A stretch of 49,450 nt of DNA. Source: a bacterium (GTDB lineage: Bacteria; Patescibacteriota; Minisyncoccia; 1-14-0-10-42-19). The translations under genes were made by a program, and so were the position numbers. Numbering within the stretch: position 1 is the first letter of the stretch; every line of letters begins with the position of its first letter. The notes under the pieces were generated by a model. That model ran no database searches. It had not been told where the DNA came from and saw only the letters and a program-made list of their open reading frames with translations. Location of the stretch: the NCBI GenBank assembly GCA_030690215.1, contig JAUYHD010000031.1, positions 1-49,450 on the forward strand, in the 5' to 3' direction. Shown here piece by piece: positions 18,162-27,501 of this stretch.

Positions 18162-18887
18162 CTATTGGAGCGCTTTAATTTCTGGTAAAAGTATAGCGTG
18201 TGATCGTATCGCCGCCATGCGTCTCATTTTATTTAGTATTGGATCAAGCGCGTTATCAATAATAAAAGTAAGAATTTCAATCATTCTCACGTTTTCCGCC
18301 TCATCTGATTCATCCGATGTATCAATGTACAACGGCATATACGTTGTTTTATCTGGGAATTCAAATTGTCGGTATGCATTCCATGTTCCTTTGAGGGTAT
18401 TCACTGGAGCCAAATCTTTTTTGCGCGCTTCGCTACGATTACTTGCGCGCTGTTCAATCGTTTTTGCATTAGCAAAGCACAAAATTACTTTAAGGTTTAC
18501 TGAAGAAGGAATTTCTGGAATAGAAAACCCATCCCGTTGGGCGTATTCTGCTTCAATCGCTTTTATATATTCCGAAGCTTTCTTCGTCAGTTCTACAAAT
18601 GCACCTTGGTGGACTTCCCGAGTGAGCATGACTGCTTCAGTGACGATAGACGCTTTTCCAAGAATTAAAAGACGTAAAATATCATTGCGTAATTCCTCAT
18701 TTTTATATACATGTTCGCTTTTGGTAACGTGGTTATCAGCTCTCCCTGGATATAAACGATGAAACACCTCATCCAATCTAACCACATCAGCATCTTTAAA
18801 TTCCTCTTGTTGAAGTATTTTTTTCAACAGCCAAGATTTTCCTGAAAACGGTAACCCCGAAAATACAACAATATTACGATCCGGCAC
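18162..18887 (-). CDS. P-loop NTPase / kinase-like protein (zeta-toxin/AAA_33-like)
   Basis: VVFSGLPFSGKSWLLKKIL Walker A. Confidence 0.65.
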   Translation of the reverse strand: MPDRNIVVFSGLPFSGKSWLLKKILQQEEFKDADVVRLDEVFHRLYPGRADNHVTKSEHVYKNEELRNDILRLLILGKASIVTEAVMLTREVHQGAFVELTKKASEYIKAIEAEYAQRDGFSIPEIPSSVNLKVILCFANAKTIEQRASNRSEARKKDLAPVNTLKGTWNAYRQFEFPDKTTYMPLYIDTSDESDEAENVRMIEILTFIIDNALDPILNKMRRMAAIRSHAILLPEIKALQ

Positions 18888-18961
18888 TTTTTGCCCTCCT
18901 TTTGGTAAAAAACTATTTTTTAGAGACTAACATATTTTGTCTTAACATGCAATAGATTTTA

Positions 18962-18990
18962 TTGACAAACAAGTTTTTTTTGCGCAGGAT
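18962..18990 (+). promoter_or_regulatory. promoter TTGACA-N17-CAGGAT
   Basis: Exact -35; weak -10; would give a leaderless start at the second Met (18997). Confidence 0.4.
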
Positions 18991-19719
18991 ATGGACATGG
19001 AAAAGGATGTAAAAATTATAGGTATTATTCCCGCCCGTGGGGGGTCAAAAAGCATACCGCATAAAAACATTGTGGATCTCGGCGGTAAGCCACTTATTGC
19101 GCATACGATTGAAATGGCAAAAAAATCAAAATTGCTTGATGCGTTTATTGTGTCTACTGATGATGAAAAAATTGCGGAAGTAGCCCGTAAGTACGGCGCG
19201 GATGTTCCTTTTTTACGTCCAAAAGAATTAGCAGAGGACAAAACACCCGATTTGCCTGTCTTTCAGCATGCGATGACGTGGTTAAAAGAAAACCGCGGAT
19301 GGAATCCGGAGATTCTTGTCCATCTTCGCCCTACCACGCCATTTAAAACAGCGGAGGATATAGATGGCTTGCTTTCGCATATGATCCAAGGGAAATATGA
19401 TTCCGCGCGGAGCACGCATCTTTGGACGGGTAAATCGCCCTACAAATCAATGCTTAAAGGAGAAGATGGGGTCACGCTTAAACCGCTTCTTGTGACTGAA
19501 CATTATGACCGGCTCGGTATAGATGTGCCCCGCCAGTTGTTACCCGATGTATTCGTGATAAACGGAGTTGTGGATGCAACACGGACGCATTTTATTGTTT
19601 CAGAAAACAAAATGTGGGGACCGCATATGTGCGGGTATGATATTCCCGAGGAACGCGCAATTGATATTGACGGGTATGATGATCTTGAGAAAGCGAAAGA
19701 GTATTTGAAAAAATTCTAA
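18991..19719 (+). CDS. NeuA-like CMP-nonulosonate cytidylyltransferase
   Basis: IIGIIPARGGSKSIPHKNIVDLGGKPLIAHTIEMA; LRPTTPFKTAEDID. Confidence 0.88.
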   Translation: MDMEKDVKIIGIIPARGGSKSIPHKNIVDLGGKPLIAHTIEMAKKSKLLDAFIVSTDDEKIAEVARKYGADVPFLRPKELAEDKTPDLPVFQHAMTWLKENRGWNPEILVHLRPTTPFKTAEDIDGLLSHMIQGKYDSARSTHLWTGKSPYKSMLKGEDGVTLKPLLVTEHYDRLGIDVPRQLLPDVFVINGVVDATRTHFIVSENKMWGPHMCGYDIPEERAIDIDGYDDLEKAKEYLKKF

Positions 19720-19819
19720 ATTCCAAATAATATTCAATAACCAAAATCTCAAACGTTTTGAATTTATGTCATTGGAATTTAGGTATTGTTTGTGATTTGG
19801 TGCTTGTGATTTGAAATTT

Positions 19820-21250
19820 TTATTTTGAGTGCTTATTTACGATTTCATCAATTGCATCCGCGGTGCGTTTCCATGAGAGGCCATCGGTGAATTGGACAAA
19901 TTTCTCTGCGATTTTTTTCCTTCCCTCGCGGTCGTATTCAGGGTGTTGTAAATATGCATTGATATGCACCCCCAGTTCTTCGGGAGAAAATGCAACACGG
20001 ATGCCCCCAGTCTCCATGTATGCTTTTGGTATTTCGTATTCAAGCGATCCTTCGCCGATACCTTTCGGGAAGCCGATGCAAACGATGGGTGTATCAAAAA
20101 TGCATGCTTCCATTACGGTTGTTGAAAATATATTGATTACAACATCGCTATACATCAGGGTTTCAGTTAGGTTTGCCGTATCTTTTTCGTTCATTTCTAC
20201 TTTGAGATGTTTGCCCGGCGCCTTGTGATCTTCTAAATGCTGGATGGAACCCCCACGTTCTACATGTACGCCCGGAGTGTGTCCATATGGTGTGTAGCGT
20301 TTAAGAATTTCTACCGGATGAATGCGGATAATGATGTTCGGGTTGCCCTCAAGCCCTCCTCTTTTTTTAAGATCCATGATCGCATTCATGACAGGCTCCC
20401 ACCAGGGGAATCCTACGGGAGTAGAGGTAAAATATGTGACTGTTTTTTTATCGGGGTCAAGATTTTTTGAGAGTAAAAAATCTTTGCGGCTGCGTATTTT
20501 GTTTTCTTTTGTATCATTAAAATAATGGTCAAAACGAAGACAGCCGGTTTCAAACACATGGTTAGGTTTATAATGGAAAAAATCTATAACTTCTTTTTTC
20601 ATTTGTGTATTCCAAGTAAAAAAGTAATCGGTTTTACGAAGGAACTTCCCTTTGTTATAGGTATTATCTACATTGATGTAGGTAGCAAGTGTCGGGATGC
20701 CGAATGTCTTTGCGTTAATGACAAGCTCCGCATCAAACGGCATAAAGCCGGGGGTCATAGTTATCATGAGTTTTGGGCTGTATGTTCGCAGAAGATCTTT
20801 GAATGTTGGCGATGGCTGGATGTAGAAACGTTCAAGCAATGTGAATAATGATACGTACGGCAGCTGTTTTGGGAGTATCCGCCCTGCTTGTATAAGCGCT
20901 CGTATGGGCAGAGGGCGAAGAGGTCGCGCTTTTGCGATTTCAGGATTTTTATATTGGCGATAAATGAAGCGCCTGGTTGCGGTAAAATGGTCGAATTCCC
21001 GCGCAAAAGGAAGGCGGAGATAATTATCAAAAAAGGCAAGTTCTTTTTTGTTGTACAGTGGTAGAACAATATACTCAAGATTTTTATGTAGGAGATACCC
21101 GAATTTTTTGGCCATTGCCGTGTCAACTTTTTGTGTGAGCGCAACAACGTGGTATTTTTCTACAAGATGTTCAACGCATTTCCCTCTAAGCATTTCAGAG
21201 TAATCCCTTGGAGTTGAAAGACCGAGAAAGATGGTATCTAACTTTTCCAT
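19820..21250 (-). CDS. GT-B-like surface polysaccharide protein (paralogue A)
   Basis: MEKLDTIFLGLSTPRDYSEMLRGK; VVINIFSTTVMEACIFDTPIVCIGFPKG; close paralogue of 35156-36550. Confidence 0.6.
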   Translation of the reverse strand: MEKLDTIFLGLSTPRDYSEMLRGKCVEHLVEKYHVVALTQKVDTAMAKKFGYLLHKNLEYIVLPLYNKKELAFFDNYLRLPFAREFDHFTATRRFIYRQYKNPEIAKARPLRPLPIRALIQAGRILPKQLPYVSLFTLLERFYIQPSPTFKDLLRTYSPKLMITMTPGFMPFDAELVINAKTFGIPTLATYINVDNTYNKGKFLRKTDYFFTWNTQMKKEVIDFFHYKPNHVFETGCLRFDHYFNDTKENKIRSRKDFLLSKNLDPDKKTVTYFTSTPVGFPWWEPVMNAIMDLKKRGGLEGNPNIIIRIHPVEILKRYTPYGHTPGVHVERGGSIQHLEDHKAPGKHLKVEMNEKDTANLTETLMYSDVVINIFSTTVMEACIFDTPIVCIGFPKGIGEGSLEYEIPKAYMETGGIRVAFSPEELGVHINAYLQHPEYDREGRKKIAEKFVQFTDGLSWKRTADAIDEIVNKHSK

Positions 21251-21288
21251 ACACAATATATTCCCTTATTTTAAGCGATTTGTCAATT

Positions 21289-21317
21289 TTGACGAAGGAA
21301 AAGATATGTTTTAATGT
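21289..21317 (+). promoter_or_regulatory. promoter TTGACG-N17-TAATGT, leaderless geometry
   Basis: -10 ends 6 nt before ATG 21324; same promoter layout in the duplicated copy at 36588-36616. Confidence 0.65.
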
Positions 21318-21323
21318 ATAGCC

Positions 21324-22304
21324 ATGTCTGAGTTTTTAGCAAATAAGACCATCCTTGTCACAGGGGGTACGGGCACCTTTGGGCGTGCTTTTATTTCGCG
21401 CCTCCTTTCTTCCTCGGGTGCGAAAAAAATAATCGTTTTTAGCCGCGACGAATTTAAACAGCACCACATGCAACGGGAACTTAATGATGCCCGTCTCCGC
21501 TTTTTTTTGGGGGATGTTCGGGACCTTCCGCGTCTTCAGCGTGCATTCCATGAGGTTGATATTGTCGTCCATGCAGCCGCTCTCAAGCAGGTGCCTGCTG
21601 TTGAATACAATCCGTTAGAGGCCATAAAAACAAATATTATGGGGACTCAAAATGTGGTTGATGCCGCATTGGATAATAGTGTAGAGAGAGTGCTTTTTAT
21701 TTCTTCCGATAAAGCGGTTCAGCCGGTAAATCTCTATGGCGCGACAAAGTTGTGCGCTGAAAAAATTATTGTGGGCGCCAATGTATATCGGGGAGAAAGA
21801 GGCCCGCGTTTTAGCGTAATGCGATACGGCAATGTATGGGGTTCGCGGGGGAGCTTGATTGAGTTAATTGAGCGTCAGCGTCAAACGGGCGTGGTGACGC
21901 TTACTGATGAGCGTATGACTCGTTTTTGGATAAAGATTGAAACGGTAATGAAAAATATTGAAGAATCTCTTGAGACAATGCACGGAGGAGAAATTTTTAT
22001 ACCAAAAATGTTCAGTTCTTATATCGCGGATGTCATTGCAATGCTTGCGCCCGATTGCAGAGTGCAAAAGATAGGCATCCGTCCGGGTGAAAAATTGCAC
22101 GAAGTTTTGATCACAGAGCATGAGGCCTTGCGCACCCATGATATCGGCAACCTTTTTGTTATAAGCCCGGAGTTTGTAAGCTGGGGTGGAGCAGACCGGC
22201 TTTCTCACATGAAAAAAATACCGAATGATTTTTATTACGTAAGCAACAGTTCTGATTTTTTGAAATCGGCAGAGGACATGCATCATTTTTTTAAAACAAT
22301 ATGA
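21324..22304 (+). CDS. pseB: UDP-N-acetylglucosamine 4,6-dehydratase (inverting), PseB
   Basis: KTILVTGGTGTFGRAFISRLL, VFSRDEFKQHHMQREL, HAAALKQVPAVEYNPLEAIKTNIMGTQNV, SSDKAVQPVNLYGATKL, GIRPGEKLHEVLI. Confidence 0.94.
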   Translation: MSEFLANKTILVTGGTGTFGRAFISRLLSSSGAKKIIVFSRDEFKQHHMQRELNDARLRFFLGDVRDLPRLQRAFHEVDIVVHAAALKQVPAVEYNPLEAIKTNIMGTQNVVDAALDNSVERVLFISSDKAVQPVNLYGATKLCAEKIIVGANVYRGERGPRFSVMRYGNVWGSRGSLIELIERQRQTGVVTLTDERMTRFWIKIETVMKNIEESLETMHGGEIFIPKMFSSYIADVIAMLAPDCRVQKIGIRPGEKLHEVLITEHEALRTHDIGNLFVISPEFVSWGGADRLSHMKKIPNDFYYVSNSSDFLKSAEDMHHFFKTI

Positions 22305-23449
22305 TCCCGTATTCGCATCAGGTTATTGGGGAGGATGATCTGCGGGCGGTAGCAAAAGCGCTTCGCTCGGATTGGCTGACGCAAGGGCCCGAAGTGCTTC
22401 GTTTTGAAAAAGCGCTCGCAAAATATTCCGGGGCGCGTTACGCCGTAGCGTTCTCCCATGGTACTGCCGCGTTGCATGCGGCATTTTTTGCGGCAGGATT
22501 AAAGAGGGGTGATGAATTTATTACTACCCCGCTTACATTTGCTGCAACCGCGAATGCGGGTGTGTGGCAAGGCGCTAAACCGATATTTGCGGATGTGGAG
22601 TGGGACACAGGAAATATTAATCCCCATGAGGTTGAGAAAAAAATAAGCAATCTACCTCGCAGTAGGCGGGGGAAATTAAAAGCAATCGTTGCGGTAGATT
22701 ATTCCGGCGTGCCTGTGCGCTTGGATGAGTTTAAAAAAATGGCGCATAAACATAATCTTATTTTTATTGAAGACGCTGCGCATGCTCTTGGAGCAACATA
22801 TAAAGGTAAAAAAATAGGAGCTCTTGCTGATATGACGATGTTTAGTTTTCATCCCGTAAAGTCCATAACTACGGGAGAAGGAGGAGCGATTCTTACCAAT
22901 AATAAAGAGTGGTATGAAAAAATGCTTTTGTTCCGAAACCACGGCATTACAAAAAATCCTAAATTACTTAAAAAGAAAAACCAAGGAAAATGGTATTACG
23001 AAATGCAGGCATTGGGGTTGAATTATCGCATGACCGATATGCAGGCATCTCTTGGTTTTTCGCAGCTAAAAAAACTCACAAAGTTTATCTCGGCCCGGCG
23101 AGTGGTAGCAAAACGGTATATGCAGGCGTTTCGGAATGAAAAAAATATTATTTTGCCCTATGAGGCATCATACGGCCGTTCGGCATGGCATTTATTTCCG
23201 ATTCGTCTTGTGAACCCAAAAAAACGTCCATTTGTATTTAAAAAATTACAGGAAGCGGGGATTGGCGCGCAGGTGCATTATATCCCCGTATACCTTCATC
23301 CGTATTATAAAAAATTGGGGTATAAAAAAGGACTGTGCCCAAATGCTGAGCGATTTTATGCATCAGAGATTTCCATCCCTATTTTCCCAAGCTTATCTAT
23401 AAAAGAACAAAATTATATTATTAAGAAAATAAAAGAGTTATTTGAGTGA
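22301..23449 (+). CDS. pseC: UDP-4-amino-4,6-dideoxy-N-acetyl-beta-L-altrosamine transaminase, PseC
   Basis: IPYSHQVIGEDDLRAVAKALRSDWLTQGPEV; EDAAHALGATYKGKKIG; FSFHPVKSITTGEGGAI; ATGA overlap with pseB. Confidence 0.93.
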   Translation: MIPYSHQVIGEDDLRAVAKALRSDWLTQGPEVLRFEKALAKYSGARYAVAFSHGTAALHAAFFAAGLKRGDEFITTPLTFAATANAGVWQGAKPIFADVEWDTGNINPHEVEKKISNLPRSRRGKLKAIVAVDYSGVPVRLDEFKKMAHKHNLIFIEDAAHALGATYKGKKIGALADMTMFSFHPVKSITTGEGGAILTNNKEWYEKMLLFRNHGITKNPKLLKKKNQGKWYYEMQALGLNYRMTDMQASLGFSQLKKLTKFISARRVVAKRYMQAFRNEKNIILPYEASYGRSAWHLFPIRLVNPKKRPFVFKKLQEAGIGAQVHYIPVYLHPYYKKLGYKKGLCPNAERFYASEISIPIFPSLSIKEQNYIIKKIKELFE

Positions 23450-23474
23450 AAAAATAGATAAAATGAAGGAGGAA

Positions 23475-23502
23475 TTGACCTAATTTTTTTCTTTGATATA
23501 AT
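23475..23502 (+). promoter_or_regulatory. promoter TTGACC-N16-TATAAT
   Basis: Near-consensus; predicted start about 23509, 3-4 nt before the 5' arm of the hairpin leader. Confidence 0.7.
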
Positions 23503-23512
23503 AAAACATATG

Positions 23513-23655
23513 CCCCGTATGGCAAAATCGAATGTTTTATCTATTCATCGTACGGGGTAAAACAAAGAATAATTATAAAAGCATATTTGAAGATAATAAT
23601 CGAAGCATCGTTTGTGATAAAACGAGTACGATGGTTCGATTTTTCCTAACGGGGT
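23513..23655 (+). repeat. CCCCGT-family inverted-repeat leader of the TA operon
   Basis: ccccgtatggcaaaatcgaatgttttatc (23513-23541) vs gataaaacgagtacgatggttcgatttttcctaacgggg (23616-23654); ATG at 23656. Confidence 0.8.
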
Positions 23656-23841
23656 ATGGCTACACTATTAGAAGAAAAGAAAATAAATAGATTGGTAAAA
23701 AAAGCCGTTTTAGAGACATTGCAGGATCTTTTTGGTGATCCTGATTTCGGTTTAGAACTTCATTATTGGGCGAAAAAACGTTTATCTAAAAGATATAAGA
23801 AAGGGATTTCTTTAGATACGCTTCGGAAAAAATATTTATAA
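23656..23841 (+). CDS. small putative antitoxin
   Basis: 61-aa ORF directly upstream of a RelE/ParE-like toxin. Confidence 0.6.
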   Translation: MATLLEEKKINRLVKKAVLETLQDLFGDPDFGLELHYWAKKRLSKRYKKGISLDTLRKKYL

Positions 23842-23856
23842 TGACCTCTTTACAGT

Positions 23857-24129
23857 ATGTCGGATTATTCTTTATTATTTACGCCGGATGCGGAGAATGA
23901 TTTCAGAAAACTTAACCTTGTTGTACGGAAACGAATATATAAGAAGTTGAAATGGTTATTGGAGCATCTCGATCCTTTAAGAGCATTACCCTTAACCGGC
24001 CCCTGGCGGGGATTTTTTAAATTGAGAATCGGGGAGTGGAGAATTATTTATAACATGGATTATAGAAATTCTCTTATTGTTGTATATGTTATAGGAAAAC
24101 GAGATAAGATATATAAATATAAAAAATAA
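23857..24129 (+). CDS. RelE/ParE-family toxin
   Basis: YSLLFTPDAENDFRKLNLVVRKRIYKKLKWL...GFFKLRIGEWRIIYNMD...VYVIGKRDKIYK. Confidence 0.85.
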   Translation: MSDYSLLFTPDAENDFRKLNLVVRKRIYKKLKWLLEHLDPLRALPLTGPWRGFFKLRIGEWRIIYNMDYRNSLIVVYVIGKRDKIYKYKK

Positions 24130-24130
24130 A

Positions 24131-24158
24131 AAAAGAGGCTTGCGCGCAAGCCTCTTTT
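24131..24158. terminator. bidirectional terminator between convergent genes
   Basis: aaaagaggcttgcgcgcaagcctctttt. Confidence 0.9.
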
Positions 24159-24170
24159 GTTTTTTTGTAT

Positions 24171-25121
24171 TTATGAGTGGAAGCTTAAGGCAATAAGTAC
24201 CCCACCCGCCACTGCCTGGAGAAAAAACATTTTTTGGAATCCCTTGAATCGGTCGTACTCTTTAAAGTATATTAATCCGACAAGGGCAGGCATGACCATA
24301 AGTGACACGAAGAAAAGCGGTTTTATAACGGTAAGCGGAGCTAGTGAAAATGCCCAATAGGTGCATACAATATTTAGGAAAATGAGAGCTCCCGCAAGAA
24401 ATGTCATGCCAATGGTTTTTTTGCGTGAAAGAACTGGATGTTCATTGGCGTTTCTTTTTTGGCCCTCTTCTTTGTCTCGTATAATCCCAAAAGCGTACAG
24501 TGAGAAGATTACTATCGCAGTAAAAAAAGCGCCCCCGTACCACCCAAAAACAAATGTACCGATTGATATTTTTTCAAGAGCGAAGTAGCGCATTAAAAAT
24601 GTCGCAAAGCCCCAGATGATGGTGTAACTCAAGACGTTCCGGAAAAATGCAAAAGGCAGGTGTTCCTTTTTGTTTTTCTTTTGGTAATAATTATACACTG
24701 CAAAAAGGATTGCGGCGCTTATACATAATGCAAGACCCGCACCAAGCCCCGGATTTAAGAATTTTGCTTCATGCAAAATCATATATCCAAGAGTCATTGC
24801 AATAAAATCATCCGTAAAAGCGAAGAGCGCGCCGGTACTTAATGCGAATTGATCCGCCCGCCATTGGCAGAAAGCCCCATATCCGTTAAAAATTCCAACC
24901 AAGAAAATAATCATTGTTGTCAGAGAAACGATACTGCTTTGTGTTATGGTGGCGGCACCGAGCGCGAGCATAAAGGCAAAAAAATAATGTAAGGCAAATC
25001 TTTTTCTGAACGAGACATTGTTGGTATTAATGATCTTTGCTTTTCGTAGCCACGGGCCAAATGTGTCAATAATGACGACCCGAATAATCACAGGTATAAA
25101 CCAGAGACTTAGAATATCCAT
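24171..25121 (-). CDS. EamA/DMT-like multi-TM transporter
   Basis: Repeated hydrophobic helices; C-terminal LAPLTVIKPLFFVSLMVMPALVGLIYFKE. Confidence 0.65.
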   Translation of the reverse strand: MDILSLWFIPVIIRVVIIDTFGPWLRKAKIINTNNVSFRKRFALHYFFAFMLALGAATITQSSIVSLTTMIIFLVGIFNGYGAFCQWRADQFALSTGALFAFTDDFIAMTLGYMILHEAKFLNPGLGAGLALCISAAILFAVYNYYQKKNKKEHLPFAFFRNVLSYTIIWGFATFLMRYFALEKISIGTFVFGWYGGAFFTAIVIFSLYAFGIIRDKEEGQKRNANEHPVLSRKKTIGMTFLAGALIFLNIVCTYWAFSLAPLTVIKPLFFVSLMVMPALVGLIYFKEYDRFKGFQKMFFLQAVAGGVLIALSFHS

Positions 25122-25200
25122 TATGCCGTATTCCTCCTAAAAACATTTTTATTGTAAAAGAATAGTATTCCCGCAATGATTATATGACAAAATAAAATCG

Positions 25201-25229
25201 TTGTCAAATAAAGGACTTTTTGTTATAGT
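25201..25229 (+). promoter_or_regulatory. promoter TTGTCA-N17-TATAGT
   Basis: Predicted start about 25236, immediately before the IR 5' arm at 25239. Confidence 0.65.
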
Positions 25230-25238
25230 GGCGCTATG

Positions 25239-25369
25239 CTCCGTAGTGAAAATTCGAATATTCCGCTAAAAGCGGAATAAAATGAATAGCGGGGATGAAT
25301 AATAGGATGTTATTATTGTGTGATTTCTATGGTTAAACATTATTACAATTCGAATTTCTACTACGGGGT
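25239..25369 (+). repeat. CCCCGT-family inverted-repeat leader
   Basis: ctccgtagtgaaaattcgaat (25239-25259) vs attcgaatttctactacgggg (25348-25368), 3 mismatches in 21; ATG at 25370. Confidence 0.88.
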
Positions 25370-26116
25370 ATGATAGCGGTTATTATCCAGGCGCGAATGG
25401 GATCCACCCGGCTCCCGGGGAAGATTTTAAAAGAGCTTGCGGGCAAGCCGATGCTTTGGCATGTAGTAAATCGCGCGAAGCACGCAAAAAAAGTTGATAA
25501 AGTTATTGTCGCCACCACCATAGAAAAAGAAGACGACATTGTAGAAGAATTGGCAAAAAAAGAAGGATGGGATTATTTTCGGGGTTCTGCCGATAATGTA
25601 CTTGAACGATATTATAAAGCTGCTAAACAAGCGGGCGCAGATGTTATTGTTCGCATCACAAGCGATTGCCCTTTAATTGATCCGGAAATAATAGACGGGT
25701 GCGTAGAGGCATTTCGGAATCAAAAATGCGATTATATCAGCAACACATCGCTTGGAGATGTGCGGGGCTTGCCGCGCGGAATAGATGATATAGAAATTTT
25801 TTCTATTCACGCGTTAGAGAAAGCGCGCAATGAAGCAAAAGAAATGTACGGAAAAGAACATGTTACGCCATATATATGGGAAAATAAGAGAAATATTTTC
25901 ACAATTGGAAAGGGCCCCCGCCTAAAAGATATATACGCCAGAAATTACCGATTGACAGTGGATTATCCCGAAGATTTTGAAGTGATTAAGGCGGTTTATA
26001 ATAGTTTTTCGTCTCATTCGCAAATATTTTTAACGGAGCACATTATATCCTTTTTGGATTCTCGCCCAGATATTGTCGTTATGAACGCGCATTGCGTCCA
26101 AAAACCCGTTACATAA
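25370..26116 (+). CDS. SpsF/PseF-like cytidylyltransferase
   Basis: AVIIQARMGSTRLPGKILKELAGKPMLWHVVNRA; RITSDCPLIDPEIID. Confidence 0.85.
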   Translation: MIAVIIQARMGSTRLPGKILKELAGKPMLWHVVNRAKHAKKVDKVIVATTIEKEDDIVEELAKKEGWDYFRGSADNVLERYYKAAKQAGADVIVRITSDCPLIDPEIIDGCVEAFRNQKCDYISNTSLGDVRGLPRGIDDIEIFSIHALEKARNEAKEMYGKEHVTPYIWENKRNIFTIGKGPRLKDIYARNYRLTVDYPEDFEVIKAVYNSFSSHSQIFLTEHIISFLDSRPDIVVMNAHCVQKPVT

Positions 26117-26125
26117 AATTATTAT

Positions 26126-26803
26126 ATGAAAGCTTCAATTATTATTCGGGTATACAACGCAGAAAAAACAATTGAACGCGCAATACAAAGTGCCCTTCAT
26201 CAAAATTTTCCAGAAAAGGATTTTGAAATAATTATTGTAAATGACGGTTCTACTGATGGAACGCGCAGACTTTTAGAACAATACGTTTCTTTGCCGAATG
26301 TAAAGATTTTTGACCAAGAAAATAAAGGGGGGACGGCAACCGCGAATAAAGGATTAGAGGAGAGCAGGGGTGAATATGTTACGATTTTAGATAGCGATGA
26401 TGCGTTTGAGTCCGACTTGCTGAAAGAACTTTCATCGGCGCTTGATGCGCATCCGGAAACAATTTTTGCATACCCTGATTATTATGAGAAAAAAAATGGC
26501 AGTAAAATTTATGTTTCACCCAAGAATATATTTGAAACAACTGCAGTTGGGATTTTATTCCGAAGGGAAAGATTGAAAGAAGCAGGATGGTATCGTGATA
26601 ATATTTTTTTTGCGGAATATGATTTGATGCTGCGTACTATGGATGATTGGAAGGGGATACATATTTCAAAACCGCTTTTTATATATTACCGAAGCCGCAT
26701 AGGAAATACATCGGACGCAGATCGGGTCGCAAAAGGCATTGATGAGTTACTAGCCCTTCATTCGGACAAGTCTGTTTTTATCAAAAAGATACGTGGTTAT
26801 TAG
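26126..26803 (+). CDS. GT2-family glycosyltransferase
   Basis: ASIIIRVYNAEKTIERAIQSALHQNFPEKDFEIIIVNDGSTDGT; LDSDDAF. Confidence 0.9.
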   Translation: MKASIIIRVYNAEKTIERAIQSALHQNFPEKDFEIIIVNDGSTDGTRRLLEQYVSLPNVKIFDQENKGGTATANKGLEESRGEYVTILDSDDAFESDLLKELSSALDAHPETIFAYPDYYEKKNGSKIYVSPKNIFETTAVGILFRRERLKEAGWYRDNIFFAEYDLMLRTMDDWKGIHISKPLFIYYRSRIGNTSDADRVAKGIDELLALHSDKSVFIKKIRGY

Positions 26804-26815
26804 AAGAATTTATAT

Positions 26816-27496
26816 ATGAAGACTATTGTTATTGTCACAATCCGTCCATGGAACATAAAGCGATATAAAGAATGGAAACCGCCAAGGGGGTTTAAAAAGT
26901 ATTTGATCGATTCAAGGGAAAAGCTGACATATGCGCGTTTGAAAAAGATAAACCCACGATATGTATTTTTCCCCCATTGGTCGTGGCGTATTCCGCCCGA
27001 AATACACGAACATTTTGAATGTGTGGGTTTTCATGAGACAGATGTCCCGTTTGGCCGTGGTGGTAGCCCGCTCCAAAATTTAATAGTGCGCGGGATATAT
27101 AAGACAAAGATTTCGGCAATACGCGTAGTGCACAGTATGGATGCGGGAGCTGTTTATTTAAAATATCCGATCAACTTGAAGGATGGGTCCGCCCAAGAGT
27201 TATTTGAACGCATCTCTACAATTGTATTTGGCATGATAACACGAATCATTAAGGATCATCCCCAGTCGAAAGCACAAAAAGGAGAAGTTATGATTTTAAA
27301 AAGGAGAAAACCCGAAGAAAGCAGAATCCCCGCAGGGTTACGGGGGAGGAAGTTGTATGATTTTATACGCATGCTTGACGCGGATGAATATCCGCGCGCG
27401 TTTATTTTATATGGTGATTATATTCTTGAGTTTTTTAATGCAGAGGTTCATAATGGCACGGTACGAACATCTGTACGTATTAGAAAGCAAATATAA
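26816..27496 (+). CDS. formyltransferase-family protein (amino-sugar N-formyltransferase candidate)
   Basis: CVGFHETDVPFGRGGSPLQNLIVRG; SMDAGAVYLKYPI; C-terminal LYDFIRMLDADEYPRAF; paralogous to 40042-40749. Confidence 0.72.
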   Translation: MKTIVIVTIRPWNIKRYKEWKPPRGFKKYLIDSREKLTYARLKKINPRYVFFPHWSWRIPPEIHEHFECVGFHETDVPFGRGGSPLQNLIVRGIYKTKISAIRVVHSMDAGAVYLKYPINLKDGSAQELFERISTIVFGMITRIIKDHPQSKAQKGEVMILKRRKPEESRIPAGLRGRKLYDFIRMLDADEYPRAFILYGDYILEFFNAEVHNGTVRTSVRIRKQI

Positions 27497-27501
27497 TATT
27501 T

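Noticed and set aside
20764-21147. Alternative-frame ORF within the GT-B-like gene
   Set aside because: Overlaps in a different frame of a long gene with a family motif; no independent support
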